A stretch of DNA of 63,922 bases from Bacteroidales bacterium (GTDB taxonomy: Bacteria; Bacteroidota; Bacteroidia; Bacteroidales; JAAYJT01), in the NCBI GenBank assembly GCA_014860575.1, contig JACZJK010000061.1:1-63922 (forward strand), read 5' to 3'. The position numbers and the translations under genes are program-made. The notes beneath the pieces were generated by a model that worked only from the letters and a program-made list of their open reading frames with translations, searched no databases and had not been told where the DNA came from. Every line of letters starts with the position of its first letter. The stretch's first letter is position 1. Positions 51,922-61,489 of the stretch are shown here, one piece after another.

Positions 51922-53085
51922 TTACTGGTTGCGTGGCGTTGGTTTCCAAACGCCCGTCTTCACACCTTTCATGTACCTGAACATGCCAAAAAGCAAAGCA
52001 AGGTTCATAGAATAGAAATGTAAAATGAGGCGTAACAGCGAAATGTGAATGTTCAATTTCCTGAGAACCCAATCGCAGACCGGAATCACAAACATTAATA
52101 ATAATTGTCCTGCCAGGGTCAGTGCATAGAAATCGCTTTGCAATGCCAGTGGAATATTGCTGAGCAAAGCCAGGATCAGAAAAATAGGCCCGAACCAGCG
52201 AAGCACCTTGTGCGATAGAAAGGCGAAACCGGTTCCACTCCACGGAGGCCACAGTAAATGCCCGAACCGCCGCAGGTTCTGAAAATTACCGGTAGCTATG
52301 CGGATTTTTCTCCTGAACTCGTCGCGCAAACTGTTAGAAACATCTTCGTAAACAATGGCTTCAAGTTCATTTACAGCCTTTTTACCTTTTTCAATCACCT
52401 TCATATTGATATAAAAATCATCAACCAGCGAATGGGGTGGCACATCGCTGTAATCCTCCCGCCGTATTGCGTAACATCCGCCAAAAGGCCCCATCATGGT
52501 GCCCCATACAAGGCTTTCCATATGTTTCACTTTTACTTCACGGGATATATATGCTTTCTCCTGGTATGAAATGCCTTCCTTTTTGAGACCCATGTTTACC
52601 ATATGTGAGTCAACAAGCCCGATTTCAGGATTCCTGAAATGCCGGATTAGTTGAATCAATGTGTCTTCGGAAAAGAAAACATTGGCATCAGTGAGAACCA
52701 GAATTTCTCCTTTCGATCTACTTACCAGATCGTTCACAACCGATGGCTTGCCACGGCGATCTGTAAAATCAAAATAGCTGATGAGTGAATGATTGGTGCT
52801 TAATTCTTTAACGATTGGGATTGTCTGATCGGTTGAAGCATCGGAGCCAACGAGAATTTCAAGCCGGTCCTTGGGGTAATTGCTTTGCAACACGCTGAAC
52901 ATTTTTTCCTTGATGACGCTTTCTTCATTAAAAGCAGCTATGATAACTGAAACAAAAGGCAGGGCCGCATCATTGTACAAAAGCTGATTTGGCTTTTTCC
53001 CACTCACCAGCAATTTCAGCAACAGTGGATAAAGAGCATAGCTAAAAACTACAAGGAAAACCGAAAGCCAAAACAATATCACCAT
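51922..53085 (-). CDS. family 2 glycosyltransferase, membrane-attached
   Basis: A 387-residue GT-A glycosyltransferase: an N-terminal helix (1-22), VSVIIAAFNEESVIKEKM, the GSDASTDQT acidic motif, LTDANVFF, GPFGGCYAIRRE and the LVDDFYINMKV / QxxRR-like region (RDEFRRKIRIATGN), then two or three C-terminal transmembrane helices (about 285-350). This is the layout of processive or membrane-linked enzymes making polysaccharide. It begins one base after the stop of the GT4 gene upstream, so the two are cotranscribed and probably act on the same glycan. Confidence 0.9.
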   Translation of the reverse strand: MVILFWLSVFLVVFSYALYPLLLKLLVSGKKPNQLLYNDAALPFVSVIIAAFNEESVIKEKMFSVLQSNYPKDRLEILVGSDASTDQTIPIVKELSTNHSLISYFDFTDRRGKPSVVNDLVSRSKGEILVLTDANVFFSEDTLIQLIRHFRNPEIGLVDSHMVNMGLKKEGISYQEKAYISREVKVKHMESLVWGTMMGPFGGCYAIRREDYSDVPPHSLVDDFYINMKVIEKGKKAVNELEAIVYEDVSNSLRDEFRRKIRIATGNFQNLRRFGHLLWPPWSGTGFAFLSHKVLRWFGPIFLILALLSNIPLALQSDFYALTLAGQLLLMFVIPVCDWVLRKLNIHISLLRLILHFYSMNLALLFGMFRYMKGVKTGVWKPTPRNQ

Positions 53086-53086
53086 G

Positions 53087-54286
53087 TCAGGGTAGGTGTT
53101 TTTGATAAAACGCGCTCAATTCCTGTACGATCTTCAGATTGTCGTAGTGTTGGTTTATAAATGAAGCGGCTTTTCGGCCCATCTCAACCACTCTTTCCTG
53201 ACCCGAAAGTAGAAACCTCACTGCCACAAGGAATTCCTCAGGATTATCGGCCACCATCATTTCCTTTCCAGATGTTATTTCAATGCCTTCACGCCCGATA
53301 GATGTTGTGATTATAGCTTTTCCCATAGCCATGCCTTCAATGATCTTGATCCGCATACCGCTTCCCGAAAGCAGCGGCACAATCATGATAGCTTTTGAAC
53401 GAATGAAGTTCTGGGCATTTTCAACTTCACCCAGGAATTCAACATTGGGTTCTGAAAATTTTGAGAAATGCGGAGGGGCATTTCTTCCGGCGAGGTAAAA
53501 TTTCAGATCAGGAAATTCAACCAGTATCCGTGGCCAAACTTTTGAAAAAAACCATTTCAGCCCTTCCTGGTTTGGAGGCCAATCGAGGGCGCCCAAATGG
53601 AACAGTGACGGGAAGCCGATATTTCTGAAATCAGGCTTAAAAGCACCGGCATTGATTCCTGTTGGCGACACATGAATCGGGATTTTGCAGCCCAGTTTGA
53701 CAAACAGTTCCCCATCACGTTTTGTGATTGGAACCATTACATCATAATTGTTGAGCATGGCAACTTCAAACCGTTTGACCCTTTTAGCAAGATTAGCCAG
53801 GTATAATCCCTTGAAGCCTCCTGTTAAAGCAGCTGTACGTTGCCAGATTTCATGCTCGACATTTTGAGGACGCATGCTTACCAGCGCGGTTGTATGTTTC
53901 CGGATGGTCCGGATATAAGGTCCAAGGTAAGGGCTTTCGAGGTGAATGACATGAAAAGTCCTGGATTGAAGTAGCTCAGCGAGCTTTTGATCGTATGTTT
54001 CAGAAATAAATCGCTGCGCATTATAAGGAATAGAACTGGTAAGTAGGTTTTTAAGTGCAGCCACTGGCGATACGTCAGTGTTCACATCAACACCAATAAA
54101 CTCAATTTTCTTCGAAATTTCTGATGGAACATCATTTAAGTTAAAATAATGCTTGGAAGTATTCATTACCAGCATGGTAACATTATGCCCGAGATCGGCG
54201 AAAGATTTTGCAATGCTCAACGTGGCAATGGAACCTCCGTCTTTGGGAGGATATGGCATTTTATTGCTTAGCATCAGAATTTTCAT
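53087..54286 (-). CDS. family 4 (GT-B) glycosyltransferase
   Basis: A 399-residue enzyme from ATG 54286 (MKILMLSNKMPYPPKDGG). The longer frame starting 39 bases upstream has no family support. Two Rossmann halves are visible: the N-terminal acceptor half with SIATLSIAKSFADLGHNVTMLVM, and the C-terminal donor half with LFHLGALDWPPNQEGLKWFFSKVWP, LAGRNAPP and VPLLSGSGMRIKIIEGMAMGKAIITTSIGREGIE. The latter contains the E-x7-E motif of GT4 enzymes in variant form. It forms an operon with the GT2 gene downstream. Sugar specificity unknown. Confidence 0.9.
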   Translation of the reverse strand: MKILMLSNKMPYPPKDGGSIATLSIAKSFADLGHNVTMLVMNTSKHYFNLNDVPSEISKKIEFIGVDVNTDVSPVAALKNLLTSSIPYNAQRFISETYDQKLAELLQSRTFHVIHLESPYLGPYIRTIRKHTTALVSMRPQNVEHEIWQRTAALTGGFKGLYLANLAKRVKRFEVAMLNNYDVMVPITKRDGELFVKLGCKIPIHVSPTGINAGAFKPDFRNIGFPSLFHLGALDWPPNQEGLKWFFSKVWPRILVEFPDLKFYLAGRNAPPHFSKFSEPNVEFLGEVENAQNFIRSKAIMIVPLLSGSGMRIKIIEGMAMGKAIITTSIGREGIEITSGKEMMVADNPEEFLVAVRFLLSGQERVVEMGRKAASFINQHYDNLKIVQELSAFYQKHLP

Positions 54287-54322
54287 ACTTCCTGGATGGG
54301 GTAAGTTTGTGCTTCCGCGCTG

Positions 54323-54330
54323 CAAACTTA
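54323..54330 (-). promoter_or_regulatory. candidate -7 element for the GT4-GT2 operon
   Basis: On the minus strand the bases read TAAGTTTG, 37 bases upstream of the GT4 ATG. Confidence 0.45.
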
Positions 54331-54470
54331 GTAATATGATTTGAATTTCTGAACCCGCAAATACTTAACCTACAAAAACCCGATCAAAGGCTCATTCTGA
54401 TTTCATAGCTTTGCACCCCAGAATAATTATTCATAGCTGGCTAACATGAGCAACACCCAAATGGCCTGAA

Positions 54471-54532
54471 CCCCTAAACATTCTAAACTTCTAAACTCTC
54501 CAAACCTCTAAACACACTAAACTCCCAAACGA
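54471..54532 (+). repeat. degenerate short-period repeat (CTAAAC type)
   Basis: Six or more drifting copies of CTAAACATT / CTAAACTTCTAAACTCTCC / AAACCTCTAAACAC in 62 bases upstream of ettA. Non-coding. Confidence 0.65.
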
Positions 54533-54556
54533 TAAACATTTAATACATCTTATAAT

Positions 54557-56233
54557 ATGAGCGACGACAAAAAAATCATTTTCTCAATGGTAGGCGTTGG
54601 CAAACTAATCCCGCCCAACAAACAGATATTAAAAGACATCTACCTTTCATTTTTCTATGGAGCAAAAATCGGGATCATCGGATTAAATGGTTCTGGAAAA
54701 TCAACTTTACTCAAAATCATAGCAGGGCTGGATAAATCCTACCTGGGCGAGGTGGTTTATTCTCCGGGTTATTCGGTGGGATTGCTTGAGCAGGAACCCA
54801 TACTTGATAATTCAAAAACCGTTAAGGAAATCGTTGAAGAAGGGGTTCAGGAAGTAGTGAACCTGCTTAAGGAATATGAGGAGGTGAACAATCGTTTTGC
54901 CGAACCAATGAGCGATAATGAGATGGATAAGTTGATCCAGCGCCAGGGCGAACTTACTGAATTGCTTGAACATCATGATGCCTGGGAACTGGACACCAAA
55001 CTTGAGCGCGCTATGGAGGCATTGAGATGCCCCGAAGGTGAAGCGCCTGTTAAAAACCTTTCAGGAGGTGAACGTCGTAGGGTTGCGCTTTGCCGACTTT
55101 TATTGTCCGAACCCGATATCCTGCTCCTTGATGAACCTACAAACCATCTGGATGCCGAATCAGTTGAATGGCTTGAGCAATACCTGAAGCAATACAAAGG
55201 AACTGTGATTGCCGTTACCCACGACCGCTATTTTCTTGATAATGTAGCTGGTTGGATATTGGAACTGGATCGTGGCGAAGGAATTCCGTGGAAAGGAAAT
55301 TACAGCTCATGGCTCGATCAAAAAACCACACGCCTGGCCCAGGAAGAAAAAACGCAAAGCCGCCGCCGGAAAACACTTGAACGCGAGCTGGAATGGGTGA
55401 GGATGTCACCCAAAGCGAGGCACGCAAAATCAAAAGCGCGTTTATCGGCTTATGAACGCATGCTTGGCGAAGATGTAAAGCAAAAAGAAGAGCGGCTTGA
55501 GATATTTATCCCGAATGGCCCCAGGCTTGGAGGAAAAGTGATCGAATCGGTAGGCGTTTCAAAATCGTATGGCGACAAACTGCTTTTTGAAAATCTGAAC
55601 CTTTTAATTCCACCTGCAAGTATTGTTGGTATTATTGGGCCCAATGGAGCCGGTAAAACAACCCTCTTCAGGTTGATGATGGGTCAGGAAAAACCCGATA
55701 CCGGCGAATTTATCGTGGGCGAAACTGTGAAGATTGGTTATGTGGATCAAGCCCATGCCGAAATTGACCCGGAGAAAGATGTTTGGCAGATCATCAGTGG
55801 CGAACATGAGCATATCAATCTCGGAGGCCGGCAAATGAATTCCAGGGCGTATGTTTCCCGCTTCAATTTTTCTGGTTCTGATCAGGCTAAAAAGGCCAAA
55901 GTTCTGTCTGGAGGTGAGCGCAATCGCTTACATCTAGCTCTCACGCTGCGCTCCGAAGCAAACGTACTATTGCTCGATGAACCTACCAACGATATTGATG
56001 TGAACACCTTACGTGCCCTCGAGGAAGGATTGGAGAATTTTGCAGGCTGTGCCATGGTTATCTCTCACGATCGCTGGTTCCTCGACCGCATTGCCACGCA
56101 TATCCTGGCGTTCGAAGGTAATTCACAGGTGTATTTCTTTGAAGGCGGCTACACCGAATACGAGGAAAACAAGCACAAACGCCTCGGTGATGAAGGCCCG
56201 AAGAGGATAAGGTTTAAGAAGCTGGTGAAATAG
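54557..56233 (+). CDS. ettA: energy-dependent translational throttle protein EttA (ABC-F ATPase)
   Basis: A 558-residue ABC-F protein with two ATPase cassettes and no transmembrane helices. Cassette 1: Walker A GLNGSGKS, signature LSGGERRR, Walker B LLLDEPTNHLDAESVEWLEQYL. A charged linker and the arm region follow (SRRRKTLERELEWVRMSPKARHAKSKARL). Cassette 2: GPNGAGKT, LSGGERNR, LLLDEPTNDIDVNTLRALEEGL. The DIDVNTL wording and length match EttA, which binds the ribosomal E site and controls the first translation steps according to the ADP/ATP ratio. The stop is followed by a degenerate repeat before hisS. Confidence 0.96.
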   Translation: MSDDKKIIFSMVGVGKLIPPNKQILKDIYLSFFYGAKIGIIGLNGSGKSTLLKIIAGLDKSYLGEVVYSPGYSVGLLEQEPILDNSKTVKEIVEEGVQEVVNLLKEYEEVNNRFAEPMSDNEMDKLIQRQGELTELLEHHDAWELDTKLERAMEALRCPEGEAPVKNLSGGERRRVALCRLLLSEPDILLLDEPTNHLDAESVEWLEQYLKQYKGTVIAVTHDRYFLDNVAGWILELDRGEGIPWKGNYSSWLDQKTTRLAQEEKTQSRRRKTLERELEWVRMSPKARHAKSKARLSAYERMLGEDVKQKEERLEIFIPNGPRLGGKVIESVGVSKSYGDKLLFENLNLLIPPASIVGIIGPNGAGKTTLFRLMMGQEKPDTGEFIVGETVKIGYVDQAHAEIDPEKDVWQIISGEHEHINLGGRQMNSRAYVSRFNFSGSDQAKKAKVLSGGERNRLHLALTLRSEANVLLLDEPTNDIDVNTLRALEEGLENFAGCAMVISHDRWFLDRIATHILAFEGNSQVYFFEGGYTEYEENKHKRLGDEGPKRIRFKKLVK

Positions 56234-56237
56234 AGGG

Positions 56238-56311
56238 TTTGTTAATTGGTTAATTGGTTGATTGGTTAGTTGGATGGTTTGGAGTAATGGAGTGATGGAG
56301 TGATGGAGAGG
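56238..56311 (+). repeat. degenerate short-period repeats (TTAATTGGTTGA and GGAGTGATGGA types)
   Basis: Two adjoining tracts between ettA and hisS: TTGTTAATTGGTTAATTGGTTGATTGG and GGAGTAATGGAGTGATGGAGTGATGGAG. The second resembles the tract at 22579-22647. Confidence 0.65.
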
Positions 56312-56368
56312 GATGCAAGCCCCGAGGTACGAGGGGATGGCAGCCCTGGTAGATACTGCACAAATACT

Positions 56369-56376
56369 TACCTTTG
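56369..56376 (+). promoter_or_regulatory. candidate -7 element for hisS
   Basis: TACCTTTG matches TAnnTTTG, 26 bases before the hisS ATG; implies a short leader. Confidence 0.5.
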
Positions 56377-56401
56377 TCGCCAACTCAAACCAGTGAAATA
56401 G

Positions 56402-57772
56402 ATGACAAACAAACCTTCCATACCCAAAGGAACAAGAGACTTTTTGCCGCTCGAAACCATCAGGCGGAATTACATTTTTGATACAATCCGGTCGGTTTTC
56501 AGGTTGTATGGCTATCAGCCCATTGAAACACCGGCCATGGAAAATCTTTCAACACTGTTGGGTAAATATGGTGATGAAGGCGACAAACTTTTATTCCGGA
56601 TTTTGAACTCCGGCGATTTTCTTTCAGGTGTAAGCGATGAAGAATTGGTTGAAAAGAATATCAATAGCCTGGCATCAAAAATTTGTGAAAAGGGATTGCG
56701 CTACGACCTGACAGTTCCTTTTGCGCGCTTTGTTGTGCAGCATCGCAACGAGATCACCTTTCCGTTCAAACGCTACCAGATTCAGCCGGTTTGGCGCGCC
56801 GATCGTCCACAAAAAGGCCGTTACCGGGAGTTTTTTCAGTGCGATGTGGATGTAATCGGCAGTGACTCATTATTAAATGAGGTTGAACTCATTCAAATCA
56901 TTGATGATATTTTTCAGCGCCTTGGAATTCGGGTTCAGGTGCAGATCAACAATCGCAAGGTATTGGCAGGAATTGCCCAGGTGCTTGGCATTGGCGATCA
57001 GCTTATCCCGTTCACTGTGGCCATTGATAAACTTGAAAAAATCGGAATTGAAGGAGTATTAAATGAGCTTCGAACACTGGGGCTTGATGAGGGAGCAATT
57101 GGTAAACTTATTCCTGTGCTTGAGCTTCGCAGTAGTAATATTGAGGTTCTTGAAGCTTTGAAAACAGTTGTTCAAGGTTCCGAAATTGGTTTGAAAGGAA
57201 TTGAAGAATTGGAAACTGTATTCTCCTATCTTAAGAACCTTCAACTGAATACTGAAATTATTGTCGGACCATCTTTGGCTCGGGGACTCAATTATTATAC
57301 CGGCGCTATCATAGAAGTAAAAGCGCTGGATGTACAAATGGGAAGTATCTGCGGAGGTGGCCGCTACGATGATCTAACGGGCATTTTTGGATTGCCGGGA
57401 GTTTCGGGAGTGGGTGTTTCCTTCGGAGCCGAACGCATTTATGATGTGCTGGCTGAGTTGGATCAGTTTCCTGAAAACCTGGCTGATTCCATTAAAATAC
57501 TATTTGTGAATTTTGGAGGGGAGAGCGTTGCCACATGTATGAAGCTAATTCAGCAACTTAGAGCAAAAGGCATCTCAGCAATCATCTACCCCGATGAAGC
57601 AAAAATGAAAAAGCAATTTTCCTACGCTGATTCCCTGCAGATCCCATACGTGGCAATTATCGGAGATGAGGAAATCAAGAATGGAGTGATCAATCTGAAA
57701 GATATGAAAACGGGAGAGCAAACTATTGTATCTGGTTTCGATAACTTAATGAAAACGATTGTAGCAACCTGA
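56402..57772 (+). CDS. hisS: histidine--tRNA ligase
   Basis: A 456-residue class II synthetase. Motif 1 region ([19 protein letters not shown]), motif 2 ([12 protein letters not shown]...[29 protein letters not shown]), the histidine-specific [15 protein letters not shown] and [13 protein letters not shown], motif 3 ([15 protein letters not shown]) and the C-terminal anticodon-binding domain (about 365-456) are all present. Length is normal for Bacteroidota. A histidine ammonia-lyase gene follows 49 bases downstream in the same direction, so two histidine-using genes are adjacent. Confidence 0.97.
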   Translation: MTNKPSIPKGTRDFLPLETIRRNYIFDTIRSVFRLYGYQPIETPAMENLSTLLGKYGDEGDKLLFRILNSGDFLSGVSDEELVEKNINSLASKICEKGLRYDLTVPFARFVVQHRNEITFPFKRYQIQPVWRADRPQKGRYREFFQCDVDVIGSDSLLNEVELIQIIDDIFQRLGIRVQVQINNRKVLAGIAQVLGIGDQLIPFTVAIDKLEKIGIEGVLNELRTLGLDEGAIGKLIPVLELRSSNIEVLEALKTVVQGSEIGLKGIEELETVFSYLKNLQLNTEIIVGPSLARGLNYYTGAIIEVKALDVQMGSICGGGRYDDLTGIFGLPGVSGVGVSFGAERIYDVLAELDQFPENLADSIKILFVNFGGESVATCMKLIQQLRAKGISAIIYPDEAKMKKQFSYADSLQIPYVAIIGDEEIKNGVINLKDMKTGEQTIVSGFDNLMKTIVAT

Positions 57773-57820
57773 TCTTTTATACAACAGAATGATCTGTGTT
57801 TTTTAGTTCCAAATCAAAAT

Positions 57821-59347
57821 ATGAAAAATATACATTATATATCCGACGAACTACTCGATTTCGAACGCATCGAGGAAATACTGAAAAACAAGATTCAGCT
57901 TGCACTTGATGAGTCATCAAAAGCCCGGATTATTAAATGCCGGGATTACCTTGATCGGAAAATGGAAACTTCGGATGAACCGATTTACGGCGTTAATACC
58001 GGCTTCGGTGCACTCTGTGATGTGAAAATACCAAAAGAAGATCTTTCGGATCTGCAAAAAAATCTTGTTATGTCGCATGCCTGTGGCACCGGCAATGAGA
58101 TACCTGTTGTGATCGCAAAACTTATGTTATTGCTGAAAGTGCAATCGCTTTCTTACGGCCACAGTGGCGTTCAATTAGAAACCGTTCAACGGTTGATTGA
58201 TTTTTTCAATAATGATGTCATACCCGTGGTTTATGAATTCGGTTCTTTAGGCGCTTCGGGGGATTTGGCTCCACTGGCCCATATGTCGTTGCCATTGCTG
58301 GGCATGGGCGAAGTTTGGTTCAAAGGAAAAAAACAACAAACATCGGTCGTGATGGACGAATTTGGCTGGAAACCCATTGAGCTAAAATCAAAAGAAGGCC
58401 TGGCGCTGCTGAACGGAACCCAGTTTATGAGCGCTTATGGAGTGTTTAATTGTCTAACGATTTTCCGACTCTCACGTCTTGCTGACATTATTGCGGCCAT
58501 TTCCCTTGATGCTTTCGATGGCCGTATTGAGCCATTTCATGAGTTGATACAGCAAATCCGGCCGCACAAGGGACAGATTAAAACAGCCCGCAGAATACGT
58601 TCACTTCTTGAGGGCAGTGAAATGATGGCGAGAGCAAAAGCGCATGTGCAGGATCCGTATTCATTTCGCTGTATTCCACAGGTTCATGGAGCGAGCAAGG
58701 ATTCCATCAACTATGTTTCTTATGTGTTCAGAAAAGAGATAAATTCAGTGACTGATAACCCAACTATTTTCCCGGATGAGGATCTTGTAATTTCTGCGGG
58801 TAATTTCCACGGCCAGCCGCTGGCGCTGGCGCTGGACAATCTTTGCATTGCTGCAGCTGAGCTTGGCAGCATTGCTGAGCGGCGAACCTATCAGTTACTC
58901 GCGGGCAAACGGGAATTGCCTCATTTCCTGGTTGCGAACCCCGGTCTTAACTCGGGTTTTATGATCCCGCAATACACTGCGGCTTCTCTTGTAAGCAGGA
59001 ACAAACAACTTTGCACTCCTGCTTCAGTTGACACAATTGAATCCTCCCAGGGACAAGAAGACCATGTGAGCATGGGCGCCAATGCAGCTACAAAAACCTT
59101 ACAGGTTCTTGATAACCTGCGACGGATTCTTGCTATTGAATTATACAATGCTGCGCAGGCATTTGATTTTCGAAAGCCATTAAAAACCTCTGCTGTTTTG
59201 GAACGATTTATTGAGGCTTACCGTAAAAAAGTAAAGTTTGTTCAGAACGATATTGTGATGTACGATGACATCGCAAGATCTATTGAATTTCTTAACGAGA
59301 TTAATATTGAACTTCCGGGTGAAGATACTGACAAATATCGGTTGTAA
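57821..59347 (+). CDS. hutH: histidine ammonia-lyase
   Basis: A 508-residue HAL that deaminates histidine to urocanate. Y56 of IYGVNTGFGAL, LVMSHACGTG with the histidine-type Ser-His pair, the standard MIO triad Ala-Ser-Gly at 145-147 (GSLGASGDLAPLAH), LLNGTQFMSAYG, TDNPTIFPDED, FHGQPLALALDN and AIELYNAAQAFDF with the Glu typical of histidine specificity are all present. The usual hutU, hutI and hutG genes are not in the window. It contrasts with the Ala-Cys-Gly paralogue at 46156-47694. Cotranscription with hisS is possible. Confidence 0.93.
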   Translation: MKNIHYISDELLDFERIEEILKNKIQLALDESSKARIIKCRDYLDRKMETSDEPIYGVNTGFGALCDVKIPKEDLSDLQKNLVMSHACGTGNEIPVVIAKLMLLLKVQSLSYGHSGVQLETVQRLIDFFNNDVIPVVYEFGSLGASGDLAPLAHMSLPLLGMGEVWFKGKKQQTSVVMDEFGWKPIELKSKEGLALLNGTQFMSAYGVFNCLTIFRLSRLADIIAAISLDAFDGRIEPFHELIQQIRPHKGQIKTARRIRSLLEGSEMMARAKAHVQDPYSFRCIPQVHGASKDSINYVSYVFRKEINSVTDNPTIFPDEDLVISAGNFHGQPLALALDNLCIAAAELGSIAERRTYQLLAGKRELPHFLVANPGLNSGFMIPQYTAASLVSRNKQLCTPASVDTIESSQGQEDHVSMGANAATKTLQVLDNLRRILAIELYNAAQAFDFRKPLKTSAVLERFIEAYRKKVKFVQNDIVMYDDIARSIEFLNEINIELPGEDTDKYRL

Positions 59348-59448
59348 GACGAGTATTAGAAACCCTGGTCAGGACTTCGGTAATTACTAATGCTCAATTA
59401 GTGTTATCAATTTGATTTTTGATGATAGGCTTTTGATAACTTTGCAAA

Positions 59449-60678
59449 TCAACCTTTGACAGTTTTAAGAAATTCAGTTGGGGTCATACTGGTAAATTTT
59501 TTAAACTGGGTGTTGAATGTGGATTTTGACTGGAAGCCAACCATGATACCAACACCTTCAATTGAATAGCGTTCCGACTTCCGTTCTGAAAGAATTTTTT
59601 GTGCTTCCCGGATGCGCAAATCGTTTACATAATTGGTGAAAGAGCAGCCAAGCTTATCGTTGATTACTTGTGATACATATTTACTGTTTGAACCAATTTT
59701 CTTTGCAATAACATCAATACTGCAATGCGGATCTCTATATGCTTTCTCACTCATAATGGTTTCTATCTGGCTAATGAGTTCTTCTTTCTTCTTCTCTGAA
59801 AGCTGCTGTGAATGACCATTTCCGTTTCCGTTTCCATTTCCATTGGATATATGACTGGTAACGGGTTGATTTAAAGTTATTTCAGGAGTTTCTTGCTTTA
59901 ATGGTTCAATGAGCATAAGTCTGGAAACACTGATTTTTAGTTCCTGCTGGCTGATTCCGCAAACACCTATAAACATTGTGAGCGCAATAAATACAACACT
60001 ATATGGCAAAGACTCAGCTGCACGATCAAGACCTAATGGTAAGGCATCATAAATGACCATTAAACTTAGCACAAGCGAATAAAGGCCAAATGATAATGAA
60101 AGCAATACCAGCCATTTGATTTTGCTATTCCTGGGATATACAAAGCACTTGTAAATCACATCCTTATTGCGTATCAGCAAACTAAGAATTTTATATGTGT
60201 AAAAGAAAAACTGAAGAAGAAGCAATAAAAGGGATAAATTCTTAAAAAACGCTGGCTTTGCTGATGCGTTGATATTGTGGGTGAGATCTGCGTAATTAAT
60301 AAAAACAAGCAATGCATTTAAGGCTGCTATAAATATTGCAGGTGCAAAATGAAGGAATTCTTTGCGGTCTATATTGAACTTAGCTGATACCAGTGATCTG
60401 AAATATAAATATATCAATGGCATCAGGAATAAGAAACCCCCGGGAAGGATCAAAAGAAAGAAATCGCCTAATAGTGGCCTGCCGGTTTGACGGAACATGA
60501 AAGCCATAAACACAATGCCCGAGAATAGCATAAACAGGGAAAGATAACGCTTGGGCCTGCTTTGTGTCCACTTACCATAGAAATAGAGTAGTAGCGAAAA
60601 AAGAAAAGATTGATAAACAAGAATTACATAAACCCACTTAGTATGAGCCTCAGTAAAGAGTAATAATTCTTTAAGCAT
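59449..60678 (-). CDS. membrane-anchored AraC-family regulator
   Basis: From the internal ATG 60678 the protein has 409 residues. Residues 1-260 contain about seven hydrophobic segments (for example WVYVILVYQSFLFSLLLYFYG). A linker with five Asn-Gly pairs (encoded by a 6-base repeat at about 59815-59841) follows, then an AraC-type DNA-binding domain (about 315-409) with two HTHs: SIDVIAKKIGSNSKYVSQVINDKLG and IEGVGIMVGFQSKSTFNTQFKKFTSMTPTEF. Such proteins sense a membrane or extracellular signal and control transcription. The target is unknown; the nearby hutH converges with it. An upstream ATG at 60756 would add 26 residues. Confidence 0.88.
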   Translation of the reverse strand: MLKELLLFTEAHTKWVYVILVYQSFLFSLLLYFYGKWTQSRPKRYLSLFMLFSGIVFMAFMFRQTGRPLLGDFFLLILPGGFLFLMPLIYLYFRSLVSAKFNIDRKEFLHFAPAIFIAALNALLVFINYADLTHNINASAKPAFFKNLSLLLLLLQFFFYTYKILSLLIRNKDVIYKCFVYPRNSKIKWLVLLSLSFGLYSLVLSLMVIYDALPLGLDRAAESLPYSVVFIALTMFIGVCGISQQELKISVSRLMLIEPLKQETPEITLNQPVTSHISNGNGNGNGNGHSQQLSEKKKEELISQIETIMSEKAYRDPHCSIDVIAKKIGSNSKYVSQVINDKLGCSFTNYVNDLRIREAQKILSERKSERYSIEGVGIMVGFQSKSTFNTQFKKFTSMTPTEFLKTVKG

Positions 60679-61489
60679 ATCTGGTAGTAGTTTTCTCCTG
60701 ATGGATGGATATTCATTTCCCGGTGTAAAAATACAGTAATTATTAATTACGATCAAAATACAATGTATAAGTGAAGCAGTTTATTTATTATTCGTAGGAT
60801 TTTTACAGGAATTCGTAAAATAAATTGACTATATCTCAGCAGTAAATTTTCAATTTGACGCCTAAATTGCCTCATAGATATCGATAAAAATAAGCTGAAA
60901 GGTTTAGTATTGTGGTCAGAAATCATCTTTTTAAGCGCTGAGTCATTTCCTAAAGGTTGCAAGGGCTGATTTTCGTTGATTTTTGGCCTTGGTTTAAATA
61001 GAGAAGACAATAAAAATGAGCATTTTGTGAAAATCCTCACCATATTTGGTACATAATAATGTAATATTTCGGCCATCCTGCCTGTCTCATTTGTCCTCCA
61101 GATCTTTTTATTGATTGTTTTGACCTCATATTTAAGATGTTATGTTTATGCTCTTATTTATTGCAAAAAACCTCACAATGATTTGAGCAATAATAATTCA
61201 GTAGCGACGTTTTTTGACGAACAAAGGCAATGTGGGGACTAGCCTTAATCTTACTCAAAGTTCATAATTTTTACTACCTACTGATCGGATGCTTAAGGTG
61301 TTGCGTTACCTGTAATCAGGAATTCTGCCTGTTAATAAATCCGATTAATCTCATTAAACTATCACTCTTAGCTAAACCTTGTTGGTTTTGCTTTGTTTTC
61401 TTAAACAAAATTATTGGGCAGAATTAAAGTCCGTCACTTTTTATACAGGCTATCAGCTTATAAAGGTTCTGCACTATAAAAAAGACTGG
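60679..61489. other. AT-rich intergenic region without a recognised gene
   Basis: About 810 bases between the AraC regulator and the T9SS protein. Frames of 107 (minus) and 65 (plus) codons occur but lack family motifs and look like chance. No exact -7 motif was found close to the T9SS gene. Confidence 0.5.

Noticed and set aside
60753-61076. Minus-strand frame of 107 codons upstream of the AraC regulator
   Set aside because: No motif, no signal peptide, AT-rich composition and no supporting context. The plus-strand frame at 61230-61427 was rejected for the same reasons.
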